Positions 1 through 7,631 of a stretch of 13,968 bases of DNA are shown one piece after another. The DNA is from JBFKOL01 sp041628815 (lineage in GTDB: Bacteria; Bacteroidota; Bacteroidia; Chitinophagales; Saprospiraceae). The stretch spans positions 1 to 13,968 of the forward strand of contig JBFKOL010000085.1 of NCBI GenBank assembly GCA_041628815.1, read 5' to 3'. Position 1 is the first letter of the stretch. Each line of letters opens with the position of its first letter. Under the pieces are notes generated by a model. It made no database searches, was not told where the DNA came from, and saw only the letters and a program-made list of their open reading frames with translations. The translations under genes were made by a program, and so were the position numbers.

Positions 1-312
1 ACCATCGAGGGACTGTCGGCTGCTGTCGCATCAAAGCAAGTGGAAAAAATATGGAGGCTAGCCATTGGAATGGGTCGGGAAGACTATTTCATTCCCAAAC
101 GTACGGAGCCGATCGTCGACGATCATCGCTTTGTTTTCGAGATAACAGCTATCCCGGTGGTCAATATAGTGAACCATGGAGAAGAGAGTACGTTCGCTTC
201 TTACCACCACACACACAACGATAATATGGATATCATTTCGAAAGAAACCCTGAAAGCAGTAGGTCAAGTTGTTACGGCTGTCGTGTTCAAAGAGTCCAAT
301 CGCGAATTCTGA
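1..312 (+). CDS. M28-family zinc peptidase / glutaminyl cyclase-like protein, C-terminal part
   Basis: The frame is open from base 1, so the gene starts upstream and only the last 103 residues are present. The visible part carries VDDH followed about 30 residues later by HHTHNDNMD and then a helix ISKETLKAVGQVV. This is the order seen at the C terminus of M28 aminopeptidases and of glutaminyl-peptide cyclotransferases (QDDH then WHTMDDN in the human enzyme, where the second His binds zinc). The protein probably removes or cyclises N-terminal residues of peptides in the periplasm or outside the cell; peptidase versus cyclase activity cannot be decided from this fragment. The stop TGA is immediately followed by the ATG of a glycosyltransferase, so the two are probably co-translated. 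Family assignment is firm; function within the family is inference. Confidence 0.85.
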   Translation, partial: TIEGLSAAVASKQVEKIWRLAIGMGREDYFIPKRTEPIVDDHRFVFEITAIPVVNIVNHGEESTFASYHHTHNDNMDIISKETLKAVGQVVTAVVFKESNREF

Positions 313-1215
313 ATGATCTCCATCCTCATACCCGTGCACGAGGTCACTGTGACAAAGCTGGTAAGTGAGCTCGTTACCCAATGCCAAAAAGCAAAGATTG
401 ATTTCGAAGTACTTGCCTTTGACGATGGTTCATCGGATAAAATAAAGCAAAGTAATAGATCTGTCCTCGGAATCATTGGGGTAAACTATGTCGAACTCAG
501 TCAAAATCTGGGCAGAAGACGGATTAGAAACCAATTGGCCAAATTAGCACGGTACGACCACCTGCTTTTTTTAGATGCTGACTCAAGGATCCTTTCAAAA
601 AAATACATTCGGGTATATTTAAAAGCGATAACGGAACACCCAAATGATGTTATTGCCGGTGGTAGGATCTACAGCCCCAATGCTCCGAAAGACAAAAGCA
701 AGCTGCTCCATTACCTGTATGGTTCTCAACGTGAATCTGTTGCAATTAAGTTCAGAAAGCGCCACCCGTCGCGTTTTTTTCATTCCAACAACTATGTCGT
801 GCCAAGAGAGGTGCAACTTTCCATGCCCTATGATGTCAACATCCGTGGATATGGCTATGAAGATCTCGTTATGGGCAAGCGATTTGCCAAAGAAGGAATC
901 GCTATCAGGCATATTGACAATCCTGTCAAACATGGAAAATTAAGATCTGTCGACGATTTTCTGGAGACGACGAGGGAAGCCATAGAAAACCTGTACGTCT
1001 TGAACGAAAAGTACGATATGGGTCATGTCAGATTACAGAAAGCCGTAAACTGTATTCAAAGTTTTCGACTGGCTGGACCCATCCTCTATCTTCTCCGTTC
1101 TAAACATCAGCAAATACTTGATAATCTGCAATCTGATCGTCCCAAGTTGTTCAATTATGATCTTTTGCGTCTAGAGTGGTTATTATCACAATATGAAACC
1201 CAAACGACAAAATAA
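313..1215 (+). CDS. family 2 glycosyltransferase (GT-A fold)
   Basis: A 300-residue protein that opens with ISILIPVHE, the usual first strand of GT2 enzymes. FDDGS at residues 36-40 binds the nucleotide and the DAD motif at 88-90 is the metal/sugar-nucleotide site. GYGYEDLVMG near 179-188 is the acidic acceptor-side motif found in galactosyl/GalNAc-transferase-like GT2 proteins. There are no membrane segments, so it is probably a cytoplasmic enzyme transferring a sugar to a glycan or lipid-linked acceptor; donor and acceptor are unknown. The ATG directly follows the TGA of the upstream peptidase with no spacer, which suggests translational coupling. The C-terminal 90 residues are helical and unassigned. 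No glycan biosynthesis cluster is visible downstream. Confidence 0.88.
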   Translation: MISILIPVHEVTVTKLVSELVTQCQKAKIDFEVLAFDDGSSDKIKQSNRSVLGIIGVNYVELSQNLGRRRIRNQLAKLARYDHLLFLDADSRILSKKYIRVYLKAITEHPNDVIAGGRIYSPNAPKDKSKLLHYLYGSQRESVAIKFRKRHPSRFFHSNNYVVPREVQLSMPYDVNIRGYGYEDLVMGKRFAKEGIAIRHIDNPVKHGKLRSVDDFLETTREAIENLYVLNEKYDMGHVRLQKAVNCIQSFRLAGPILYLLRSKHQQILDNLQSDRPKLFNYDLLRLEWLLSQYETQTTK

Positions 1216-1401
1216 CAACCCCCTGTTGGTGCTTGTTTCATCAAACGCTGCTTCTACCATTTGAAGATTATGTTAATAAAATGTTATTGTCATTATGAAT
1301 TGTGCAGGATTTTTCTCTTATTTGAGTTGAAAACCGGTTGATCGATATAACTCTGTCATTTGATTGAATCTTAACGAAATACCTTTTTCATGATGACGAC
1401 T

Positions 1402-1438
1402 GCCCGATTCCGCAATTTGGAATTGGGCATTTTTATTT
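1402..1438 (+). terminator. intrinsic terminator after the glycosyltransferase
   Basis: GCCCGATTCC at 1402-1411 pairs with GGAATTGGGC at 1419-1428 (10 pairs including one G-U) around a 7-nt loop. ATTTTTATTT follows, so it reads as a rho-independent terminator on the + strand. It lies between convergent genes, 187 nt past the glycosyltransferase stop and just beyond the patatin-like gene stop. On the - strand the run after the hairpin is not T-rich, so termination there would be weaker. The rest of 1216-1401 shows no gene. Confidence 0.75.
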
Positions 1439-2503
1439 ATAGGGTTGGATCTTGTCGGGTAAGGTCCCTTTTTCTACGATTTCATGAAATTCTGTGGCAA
1501 GATCTATGGATCTGCGGCATATTTCATCCCAATAGGCCATTCGAGCTTCCTGCTCCGCACCGAATCGTTCAAAGTCCTTCAACTCGGAAATCCTTCTTTT
1601 AGGCAGACTCCTTACAAACTTGTCTGAAGGATAGACCAGCAATACCCTTGCCATGTATTCAAGATTGGCGCTCCTGTTCCATGGCAATTTTTTATCAAAC
1701 CAGCCAGGCAGGACAAAAGGACTAAAATGTGGTTGCAATACCAGCCCGTCTGTTAAATTGAATGGCATCGAAATGTGATAGTCGGTTATGCCACCATCCC
1801 AGAACAGCCCCGAGGCTGCTCCTTGTATGTTTCTCACACCATTCATCATAATCGGGATGGAACCACTTCCCTGTAACGCATCCAGTAAATTCAGGGAAGA
1901 AAGACGAACAAAATCGGTGCCAAGACAATCCATTTCGGGCGTAAAGAAGGTATCTTCCGAAGAGGTAAAAATCGTTCTTCGGACGGCCAAGTTCAGGTTT
2001 CTTCTCGAGAAGGCATTGCCAAAAGCCGTTATAGCAAATCCGGGGTACAGCAATTCTTTTCTGGCGCTGCTAAGAACTCCTTTCCCACGACTGGTGATGA
2101 TGTGTAAAGGTCTTATGGAGTTTGAGATGATGGTTTCTTCTTGACCGTTGATCATATGATTGATGATCCACCTGCAGGCCAGCGAAATTTCACCCGGACT
2201 GGGCATATCAGAGTATCTGTAGTGGCTATAGGCTCTTCGCAGCCTGTCCATAGAAACCCCTGGGTTTCGGCAAGCCCCGGCGGCCATTTGCCATGCTCCG
2301 ACCGAGGAACCAACCAGGTGAACGATCTTTTTCGATTGCGATAGGAGATCCTGAAGGACATACCTGGTCAGACCAAATATGGAAAACCATTTAGGACCTC
2401 CCGCAGCAGAAATGACCGTTCCTACACTATTTGGATAAAATCCCTGGCGTTTTATCAACTGAAACGCATCCCGACCCGCAACAAACCTCAATAACTCAGA
2501 CAT
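1433..2503 (-). CDS. patatin-like phospholipase
   Basis: A 356-residue patatin-fold lipid acyl hydrolase. The glycine-rich oxyanion segment AAGGPKW is at 33-39, the nucleophile elbow GSSVG at 65-69 makes Ser67 the catalytic serine, and the dyad aspartate is in DGG at 236-238. QGSGSIP at 211-217 is also typical. The N terminus (LRFVAGRDAF, then GFYPNSVGTVISAAGGPKW) resembles bacterial patatin-like proteins that begin a few residues before the LxxLAG segment. For that reason I start at the ATG at 2503 rather than an in-frame ATG at 2536. AAGGAAGG lies about 13 nt upstream of 2503, a distant Shine-Dalgarno match. No signal peptide is seen, so it probably acts inside the cell on membrane lipids. 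It is transcribed alone from a predicted promoter at 2591-2623. Confidence 0.88.
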   Translation of the reverse strand: MSELLRFVAGRDAFQLIKRQGFYPNSVGTVISAAGGPKWFSIFGLTRYVLQDLLSQSKKIVHLVGSSVGAWQMAAGACRNPGVSMDRLRRAYSHYRYSDMPSPGEISLACRWIINHMINGQEETIISNSIRPLHIITSRGKGVLSSARKELLYPGFAITAFGNAFSRRNLNLAVRRTIFTSSEDTFFTPEMDCLGTDFVRLSSLNLLDALQGSGSIPIMMNGVRNIQGAASGLFWDGGITDYHISMPFNLTDGLVLQPHFSPFVLPGWFDKKLPWNRSANLEYMARVLLVYPSDKFVRSLPKRRISELKDFERFGAEQEARMAYWDEICRRSIDLATEFHEIVEKGTLPDKIQPYK

Positions 2504-2590
2504 TGTAAAAGTCAATCCTTCCTTTTTGAGAAGCATTCATGAACCAATCGAAAATTTTTGGTTTCGAAATAAATTACCCAACTGACCCAA

Positions 2591-2623
2591 CAAATGTATC
2601 GGCTTTGACGTATTCTACACAAA
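2591..2623 (-). promoter_or_regulatory. Bacteroidota-type promoter for the patatin-like gene
   Basis: Read on the - strand, TTTG (2623-2620), a 21-nt spacer and TACATTTG (2598-2591) fit the TTTG / TAnnTTTG consensus of the primary sigma factor in this phylum. Transcription would begin near 2584, giving a leader of about 80 nt to the ATG at 2503. It ends only 9 bases before the GTG start of the divergent lipoprotein. Prediction from consensus only. Confidence 0.55.
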
Positions 2624-2632
2624 TCGATACAC

Positions 2633-3103
2633 GTGAAAATACCATTGTGTTTTTTGCTGGTAATTTGTTCTATCACTTCTTGCCACGACGACACCCGTGA
2701 TCAGGATACATCTGGTGATTACCTCGTTTTTGGGATCTATCATAATTTTTGTGTTGGGAATTGCTGGCACCTTTTTCGGATTGAGGGAAACCATCTGTAT
2801 GGCGATGCATTCGATCATCCTCGAAATGGCGAGATCAGTTTTCAATCTGACCCTTTACCTGACAGGTCTTATCAATTGGCCACCCCATTGCTTGAAATTC
2901 CTGATGCTATAGAAGAATCGGACCGCGATACCTACGGATGCCCGGATTGTGCCGACCAGGGAGGATATTACCTGGAATTCAAAAATGATGGTGTTAAGAG
3001 AATAGTCCATTTTGACACGAGGTTGGATGCATATGCCGAGCTCACAGCTGTCGTGGATTATGTCCGGTTATTGGCTGACATTACCACTCAACTTGCGAAT
3101 TAA
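2633..3103 (+). CDS. small cysteine-containing lipoprotein, uncharacterised
   Basis: A 156-residue protein starting at GTG (no ATG is available upstream of the signal peptide). Residues 1-16 form a short lipoprotein signal and ITSC places the lipidated cysteine at 17, so the mature protein is membrane-anchored. The mature part has C-x3-C at 40-44 (FCVGNC) and CPDC at 103-106 inside GCPDCADQGG, followed by YYLEFKNDG. I have the impression of similar small lipoproteins with a GCPDCADQGG segment in other Bacteroidota, but I cannot name a domain or a function. The paired cysteines could form disulfides or bind a metal; the CPDC pair also looks like a CxxC redox motif, though nothing else suggests thioredoxin fold. 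It is divergent from the patatin-like gene and convergent with the next gene, so it is a single-gene unit. Confidence 0.75.
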   Translation: MKIPLCFLLVICSITSCHDDTRDQDTSGDYLVFGIYHNFCVGNCWHLFRIEGNHLYGDAFDHPRNGEISFQSDPLPDRSYQLATPLLEIPDAIEESDRDTYGCPDCADQGGYYLEFKNDGVKRIVHFDTRLDAYAELTAVVDYVRLLADITTQLAN

Positions 3104-3931
3104 CTATTTTGGAAGTGCAATGGATGCCATCACACCGTAATTTTTGAAAAGCAATTCCTGGTCCTTAACAGTTACATCTCCACTCAGGTCAAGATCCATT
3201 CGAAGGTATTTACTGTTCAATCCGTTCTCTTTTCTCCAAAGGGACAGATCGTGCTCATCAATGACGTACGAGGCCATCGTGGTGGAATGCTGATCGCCAT
3301 TGCCTGCCGCCATGACCACAATTCCATTCTTTAACACCTTTGCACCGCTTTGCCGGGCATTGTATGGATCCTGAGACCGGAAGTCAAAAGACAGCCTGTT
3401 GTCGATGACGGCAACGGGCATATGAGATATCACGCCCAAATGGTTCCGGTGTTCTACCATGACGTAGTACTTTCTCTTGGTATTGAGGTTGCAGTCACCT
3501 GATTCGTCAACAATCCTGATCTGTCCGTCGGCCAGTAGAAGTCCAGAGTACTGGCAAACTATATTCATAGATTCCGAATCGTCAACCAGACTTACCAGGA
3601 CCCAATCTACCGTTGAAGACGGATATTGAAAAGACTTTTTTAATGCGTTGTCTTCTCTACCCCGATAATGCCATGGCGCGCGGTTGTAGGGTTGACCGGC
3701 CTTTGTGGCCTTGCCAAAGAAAGTTTTTGGTCGCTGACCGGGTAAGTAACCTCTATCGTAAAGACGCGTATGCATCCATTCATCCCCAGACATGGCTCCC
3801 TCCAAGAAAACATGGATATCTATATTTATAGGGGTAATGTCCTGAATGAGGTTGAAGGGATCCGTTTTTGACTCAACAAATGAATCAACGACCTGGCCAA
3901 GAAGAATGAAAAGGAATAATAACTGAATCAT
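3104..3931 (-). CDS. secreted protein with C-terminal module and dockerin-like loop, paralogue of the adjacent adhesin C terminus
   Basis: A 275-residue protein with an N-terminal signal peptide (hydrophobic 2-13). The rest is a single module homologous to the last ~235 residues of the 1135-aa protein upstream. Shared landmarks in order: FLEG (42-45), GYLPG (61-65), AGQPYN..PW.Y.G (78-91), YP....DW (103-110), a cysteine pair near 126 and 147, VEHRNHL (159-165), and the terminal DLDLSGDVTVKD (246-257). That last segment has calcium ligands spaced as in one dockerin type I / EF-hand loop. The protein ends 18 residues after the loop (LPK). The module recurs, from memory, at the ends of large secreted proteins of Saprospiraceae; its role is unknown. 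No type IX sorting domain is seen. It lies 82 nt downstream of the larger gene on the same strand with no clear terminator between, so the two may be co-transcribed. Confidence 0.8.
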   Translation of the reverse strand: MIQLLFLFILLGQVVDSFVESKTDPFNLIQDITPINIDIHVFLEGAMSGDEWMHTRLYDRGYLPGQRPKTFFGKATKAGQPYNRAPWHYRGREDNALKKSFQYPSSTVDWVLVSLVDDSESMNIVCQYSGLLLADGQIRIVDESGDCNLNTKRKYYVMVEHRNHLGVISHMPVAVIDNRLSFDFRSQDPYNARQSGAKVLKNGIVVMAAGNGDQHSTTMASYVIDEHDLSLWRKENGLNSKYLRMDLDLSGDVTVKDQELLFKNYGVMASIALPK

Positions 3932-4013
3932 AGGATGTCAATTGCGCCTCTCTTGTTATATAAGACACGATATGCAATCGTACACCCTATGTGATGGTTT
4001 GTATTATGTCAGA

Positions 4014-7000
4014 TTATCTGGGTATGTCGGTAAATCTTCCTAAATTTTCAATGGTCAGCTTTTCATCTTTGACATTTACATCTCCATTCATGTCGAGATC
4101 ACCAATGAGGTAAGAACTGTTGCGACCACTTTGTTTTTGTATAAAAAGAATATCGTTAAAATTGATATCCCTAACTGAGGATGAAGTTCTTGTTTGATCG
4201 ACATTCCCTGCAAACATGGCAAATACACCAGGAGCCACTTCTTTTTGCCCACTTCCAAAAAGTTTGCGATAGGACTGCTGTACGGTAAAATCGTACCTGA
4301 ACTCCCCATCTTTCATATAGACCGGTTCGGGAGTCATCACCATGAGATGGTTGCGGTGTTCGACAAGAAGATGATACGGAAGTTCATCGTTCAGCAAGCA
4401 GCTTTCCAGGCCCTCGGGAAACAATACCGAGCCGTCCTCTAGCAACATGGCAGCGCGACGGCATATGGAACTACCAGTAAGATCAGCCGGCCTGATGGTT
4501 ATCAACAACCAGTCAATGAATCCCTCGGGATAGGAAAAGTCACCTGTGCCTTCTGTTCCGTTGTAATTCCACGGTAGTTGGTTATAAGGTTGCCCGGCTT
4601 CGGTTTTTTCACCAAACAAAGTTACCGGGGTCAATCCCGGCAAATATCCTCCTTCTTCTAGGATACTGATCATTTTGCCATGTTGCTCGTCGTACGGCCC
4701 TTCAAGGATTATTGAAAGTTTCATATCGATGGGATCCTCATCCAAGCACCCGCTTGGTTCAGGCAGTTCAATTTCGAATACTTCTTCACAACCTATGCGA
4801 TCCGTGATGGATACGTAATAGATTCCGGCTGCCAATTGGTCGACAAAAGTTCCGCTCGCACCGTGATCCCATTTGTATTGGTAAGGACCGATTCCTCCCG
4901 AGGCCTCAATAAGAATGAAGCCGTCATCAGAATGACAAGCTGGTTCTGCAAATTCAACCAATTCCACTTCCAGATCGCTGTCTTCAGCCGCGAGAAAAAT
5001 ATCTTTAACGACCTGTGTACCGAGTATATCCGTGATGATACACGTATACACACCAGGTCTGAGGCCGGAAACATCTTTGGTCCGCGCGCCGGTCGACCAT
5101 TGAAAGGTAAATGGGGCACATCCAATGATATTGAGTCTTATTTCGCCATTTGCCAGATTACATGTGCTGTTCTTGGTATCGACAATAACGTTGAGGTCAC
5201 AAGTAGTGGAGGGTTGCAAACCAAAATCCATAAAGGGCACTTCCTGGCCACTCAGTAGTTCGACAGCGGGTGATCGCATCTCTCCCGTCTCCTCTTTGAA
5301 GTATGATCCAGGCATAACGCCGCAAGGATGAAATCCTTGCGGAACATGGGTAGAAACGTAATAGCTGCCAGGTCCGAATTTGTCAAAGCTATAAAATCCG
5401 TCTTCACCGGTGGACGTTTTAGCCAATACGATGTCATCTTTGCCGTGCAACAGAACAGTGCCTGACCCAAACCCAACCTCGTTTCCGTCTTCTTTACAGT
5501 CCCCGTCAAGATCTATCCACACCCTGTTTCCAATATGGACGTTCCGGTAAAGGGCGATATGTACATTATCGATGTCAATTTTCCCCGAGACGACGATTGA
5601 ACGTGATTGGATTTGACCGGGTATGAAATAGGAACTGACGTTTTGAGTCCCAAATTCACCCACTCGAAATGACCCTATGTCAGCTATCCTGATAAAGTAC
5701 GCACCGCTGCCTAATCCACCAAAGTAATAACTGCCATCCGATGCCGGTTCGACCGAGGATATCAATACACCAGCTTCCCCATAAAGATCAAGCGAAATGG
5801 CCGTAACTGGCGGATCGAAAATGTCTCTTCTACCGTTTGCCTGGAGGTCTTCCCAAATATTTCCTGAAATGCTTCCTTCACATTTTTCTTGGTAAGGCAC
5901 TGTCACTGAGTGAATGAGTTCACATCCTGACTGGTCGGTAATTGTTACTTCATACATTCCCGGACCAAGCCTGTCCAGGTGCTCTCCCGTTCCGGGTACT
6001 TCGTGTGACCACCGATAAAAATAAGGTTGATTGCCTCCGCTGACTTTTAAGAATATTGCGCCAACATTGTTGTTGCAGGTAGTCGCAATCACGGAATCTA
6101 CAACAATCATATCGTCCAAGGTTGATTGTATCTCGAAACTTTCAACCGTAGTGCATCCCCTATCATCTGTAATGGTCAAAGTGTAGGTGCCCGTGTCAAG
6201 ATTGTTGATAACGGGTGCCGTAGCACCATTACTCCAGGCATAGGTATAATTACCTTCATTGAGAATTGTGACGGCGATAAACCCAGGCTGACCAATGCAG
6301 TCGAGATCTTCGATCACTGCATCAAAGACCACATCATGGGTATCGATCAGCGTTTGTCTGAAAGAACTTATATTGCCACATTCATCTGCTGCCGTCCAGG
6401 TACGCAAGATGTTTTTGCTGCATAGACCACTTGTGATCTCTTCGAAATCTAGTGTTACTGTACCACATGCATCGGCCACCGTAATTTGGGCCGTATCTGG
6501 CCATGTATCGCTATGAAAGTATGTGATTTCGTCAGGCAGCTCGATGAAGTATGGATCTACGGTGTCCAACCTGGTAATGCGTTGACTAATCTTACTCATG
6601 TTTTCACAGTCGTCCATGGCTGTCCAAGTCCTGATATACGTGGTGCTACAGTGCTCGTAAATCGTCTGGTCGTCGATGCTCAGTTCAACAGAGGAGCACT
6701 CATCCCTGAACCTGGGAACATCGAATTCCAGTGGATCATCGCAATAGATGATCTTGTCCGCCGGAACGAATGCAGGTACTGGTGGCACCGTATCTATCAG
6801 TATGACCTGCTGCACAAACCTGGCAATATTGCCACACTGATCCTGAGCTTCCCAACTCCTGGTGATGGATTGATCGGCACAGTTTCCATTATTATTAATT
6901 TCTTCCGTATAGGTTATGAAAATGTGGCTATCACAATTATCCCTGACAATAAAGGGACTCAAGTTGTCTGCTTCGAGGCATGATGTAACAAGGACGCTGT

Positions 7001-7421
7001 CCAGCTGGATGAATACGGGTGGAGTAAGGTCAACATATCGAATAGCTGAAACACACCACACACTGTCTCCACAGGCATTGAATACCGTAAATCTCACCGG
7101 TTCGATACCAGTATGATCGGAGCATTCTCGTATTCTTTCACCGCGTCGAACGACAATATCAAGATCTTCAGGCATATCGAAAGATGCTATAGCGCGGGAT
7201 AACCAGCCATTGATTTTTTTATTCTGCCCGGGTTCGTCACATTGCAAAATCAACTCATCGGGACAATTGATCAATGGGGCAAGCACACCACAAGTATCTG
7301 GCTGCCAATATGATAGATTTTTAAAGTGATCATTAGAAACCATGGCATGGCCTATGGCATCTACCGGATCCATACATAAAAAAATCAATACAAATGCGAC
7401 ATACCTCGACCAGGCTACCAT
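4014..7421 (-). CDS. large mosaic cell-surface protein with HYR-like, SprB and SdrD-B-like repeats
   Basis: A secreted, probably adhesin-like protein of 1135 residues. I start at the ATG at 7421; an in-frame TTG three codons upstream is less likely. A signal peptide covers about 1-22. Residues ~45-360 hold HYR-like beta domains with repeated DxxPPV boundaries (near 134 and 213) and R-W-A-D-CGN signatures at 188-198, 264-274 and 340-350. SprB-type repeats (YxWSNG... LxxGTYTLTITDxxGC) are at ~369-432 and ~442-509. Two SdrD-B-like domains (SGNIWEDLQANG; GNRVWIDLDGD) are at ~514-626 and ~627-737. Two more SprB repeats follow at ~741-811 and ~822-887. The C terminus (~900-1135) is the module shared with the 275-aa neighbour, ending in a dockerin-like loop DLDMNGDVNVKD at 1108-1119. 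Many conserved cysteines suggest disulfides. SprB repeats are known from the gliding adhesin SprB of Flavobacterium; a gliding role here is unproven. Confidence 0.88.
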   Translation of the reverse strand: MVAWSRYVAFVLIFLCMDPVDAIGHAMVSNDHFKNLSYWQPDTCGVLAPLINCPDELILQCDEPGQNKKINGWLSRAIASFDMPEDLDIVVRRGERIRECSDHTGIEPVRFTVFNACGDSVWCVSAIRYVDLTPPVFIQLDSVLVTSCLEADNLSPFIVRDNCDSHIFITYTEEINNNGNCADQSITRSWEAQDQCGNIARFVQQVILIDTVPPVPAFVPADKIIYCDDPLEFDVPRFRDECSSVELSIDDQTIYEHCSTTYIRTWTAMDDCENMSKISQRITRLDTVDPYFIELPDEITYFHSDTWPDTAQITVADACGTVTLDFEEITSGLCSKNILRTWTAADECGNISSFRQTLIDTHDVVFDAVIEDLDCIGQPGFIAVTILNEGNYTYAWSNGATAPVINNLDTGTYTLTITDDRGCTTVESFEIQSTLDDMIVVDSVIATTCNNNVGAIFLKVSGGNQPYFYRWSHEVPGTGEHLDRLGPGMYEVTITDQSGCELIHSVTVPYQEKCEGSISGNIWEDLQANGRRDIFDPPVTAISLDLYGEAGVLISSVEPASDGSYYFGGLGSGAYFIRIADIGSFRVGEFGTQNVSSYFIPGQIQSRSIVVSGKIDIDNVHIALYRNVHIGNRVWIDLDGDCKEDGNEVGFGSGTVLLHGKDDIVLAKTSTGEDGFYSFDKFGPGSYYVSTHVPQGFHPCGVMPGSYFKEETGEMRSPAVELLSGQEVPFMDFGLQPSTTCDLNVIVDTKNSTCNLANGEIRLNIIGCAPFTFQWSTGARTKDVSGLRPGVYTCIITDILGTQVVKDIFLAAEDSDLEVELVEFAEPACHSDDGFILIEASGGIGPYQYKWDHGASGTFVDQLAAGIYYVSITDRIGCEEVFEIELPEPSGCLDEDPIDMKLSIILEGPYDEQHGKMISILEEGGYLPGLTPVTLFGEKTEAGQPYNQLPWNYNGTEGTGDFSYPEGFIDWLLITIRPADLTGSSICRRAAMLLEDGSVLFPEGLESCLLNDELPYHLLVEHRNHLMVMTPEPVYMKDGEFRYDFTVQQSYRKLFGSGQKEVAPGVFAMFAGNVDQTRTSSSVRDINFNDILFIQKQSGRNSSYLIGDLDMNGDVNVKDEKLTIENLGRFTDIPR

Positions 7422-7570
7422 CTTTTCCAATGTTTACTACCGGATCACGCACATGTTTTACACCATCGTACCTTTTTTTCGATAGGTGTGAAATAGCTTT
7501 GCCGAGGGTGTCTATTAAGTCAAGCAGGCCGGATGTGCAATCAGTGGTGATCGACGAATGTGTGTTATGA

Positions 7571-7578
7571 CAAATATA
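7571..7578 (-). promoter_or_regulatory. possible -7 element upstream of the large surface protein
   Basis: On the - strand this reads TATATTTG, an exact TAnnTTTG match, 150 nt upstream of the ATG at 7421. No TTTG or TTG is seen at the right distance upstream, and the region is AT-rich, so a chance match is possible. Confidence 0.25.
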
Positions 7579-7604
7579 GAAAACAAGAAGCGTGATAACG
7601 TATT

Positions 7605-7630
7605 AAATATTAGTTTTTTTTCTAATATTT
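7605..7630 (-). terminator. AT-rich perfect inverted repeat just after ilvE
   Basis: AAATATTAG (7605-7613) and CTAATATTT (7622-7630) are perfect reverse complements around a run of eight T (+ strand). The repeat begins one base after the ilvE stop codon. It could end ilvE transcription, but it lacks the GC-rich stem of a usual intrinsic terminator, so it is equally arguable as a protein-binding palindrome. Confidence 0.4.
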
Positions 7631-7631
7631 C

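Noticed and set aside
3104..3200. Type IX secretion C-terminal sorting domain in the surface proteins
   Set aside because: The ends carry a dockerin-like loop and a short tail, not the beta-rich NP..G.....Y...G..v pattern of those domains.
3967..3981. Inverted repeat ACGAT-N5-ATCGT between the two surface-protein genes
   Set aside because: Only five pairs and no T-run; too short to call a terminator or operator.
4836..5258. 140-residue + strand reading frame opposite the large surface protein (and similar ones at 6126-6983)
   Set aside because: Antisense shadows of a repeat-rich coding gene; no signature, no ribosome binding site, and the - strand reading is clearly real.
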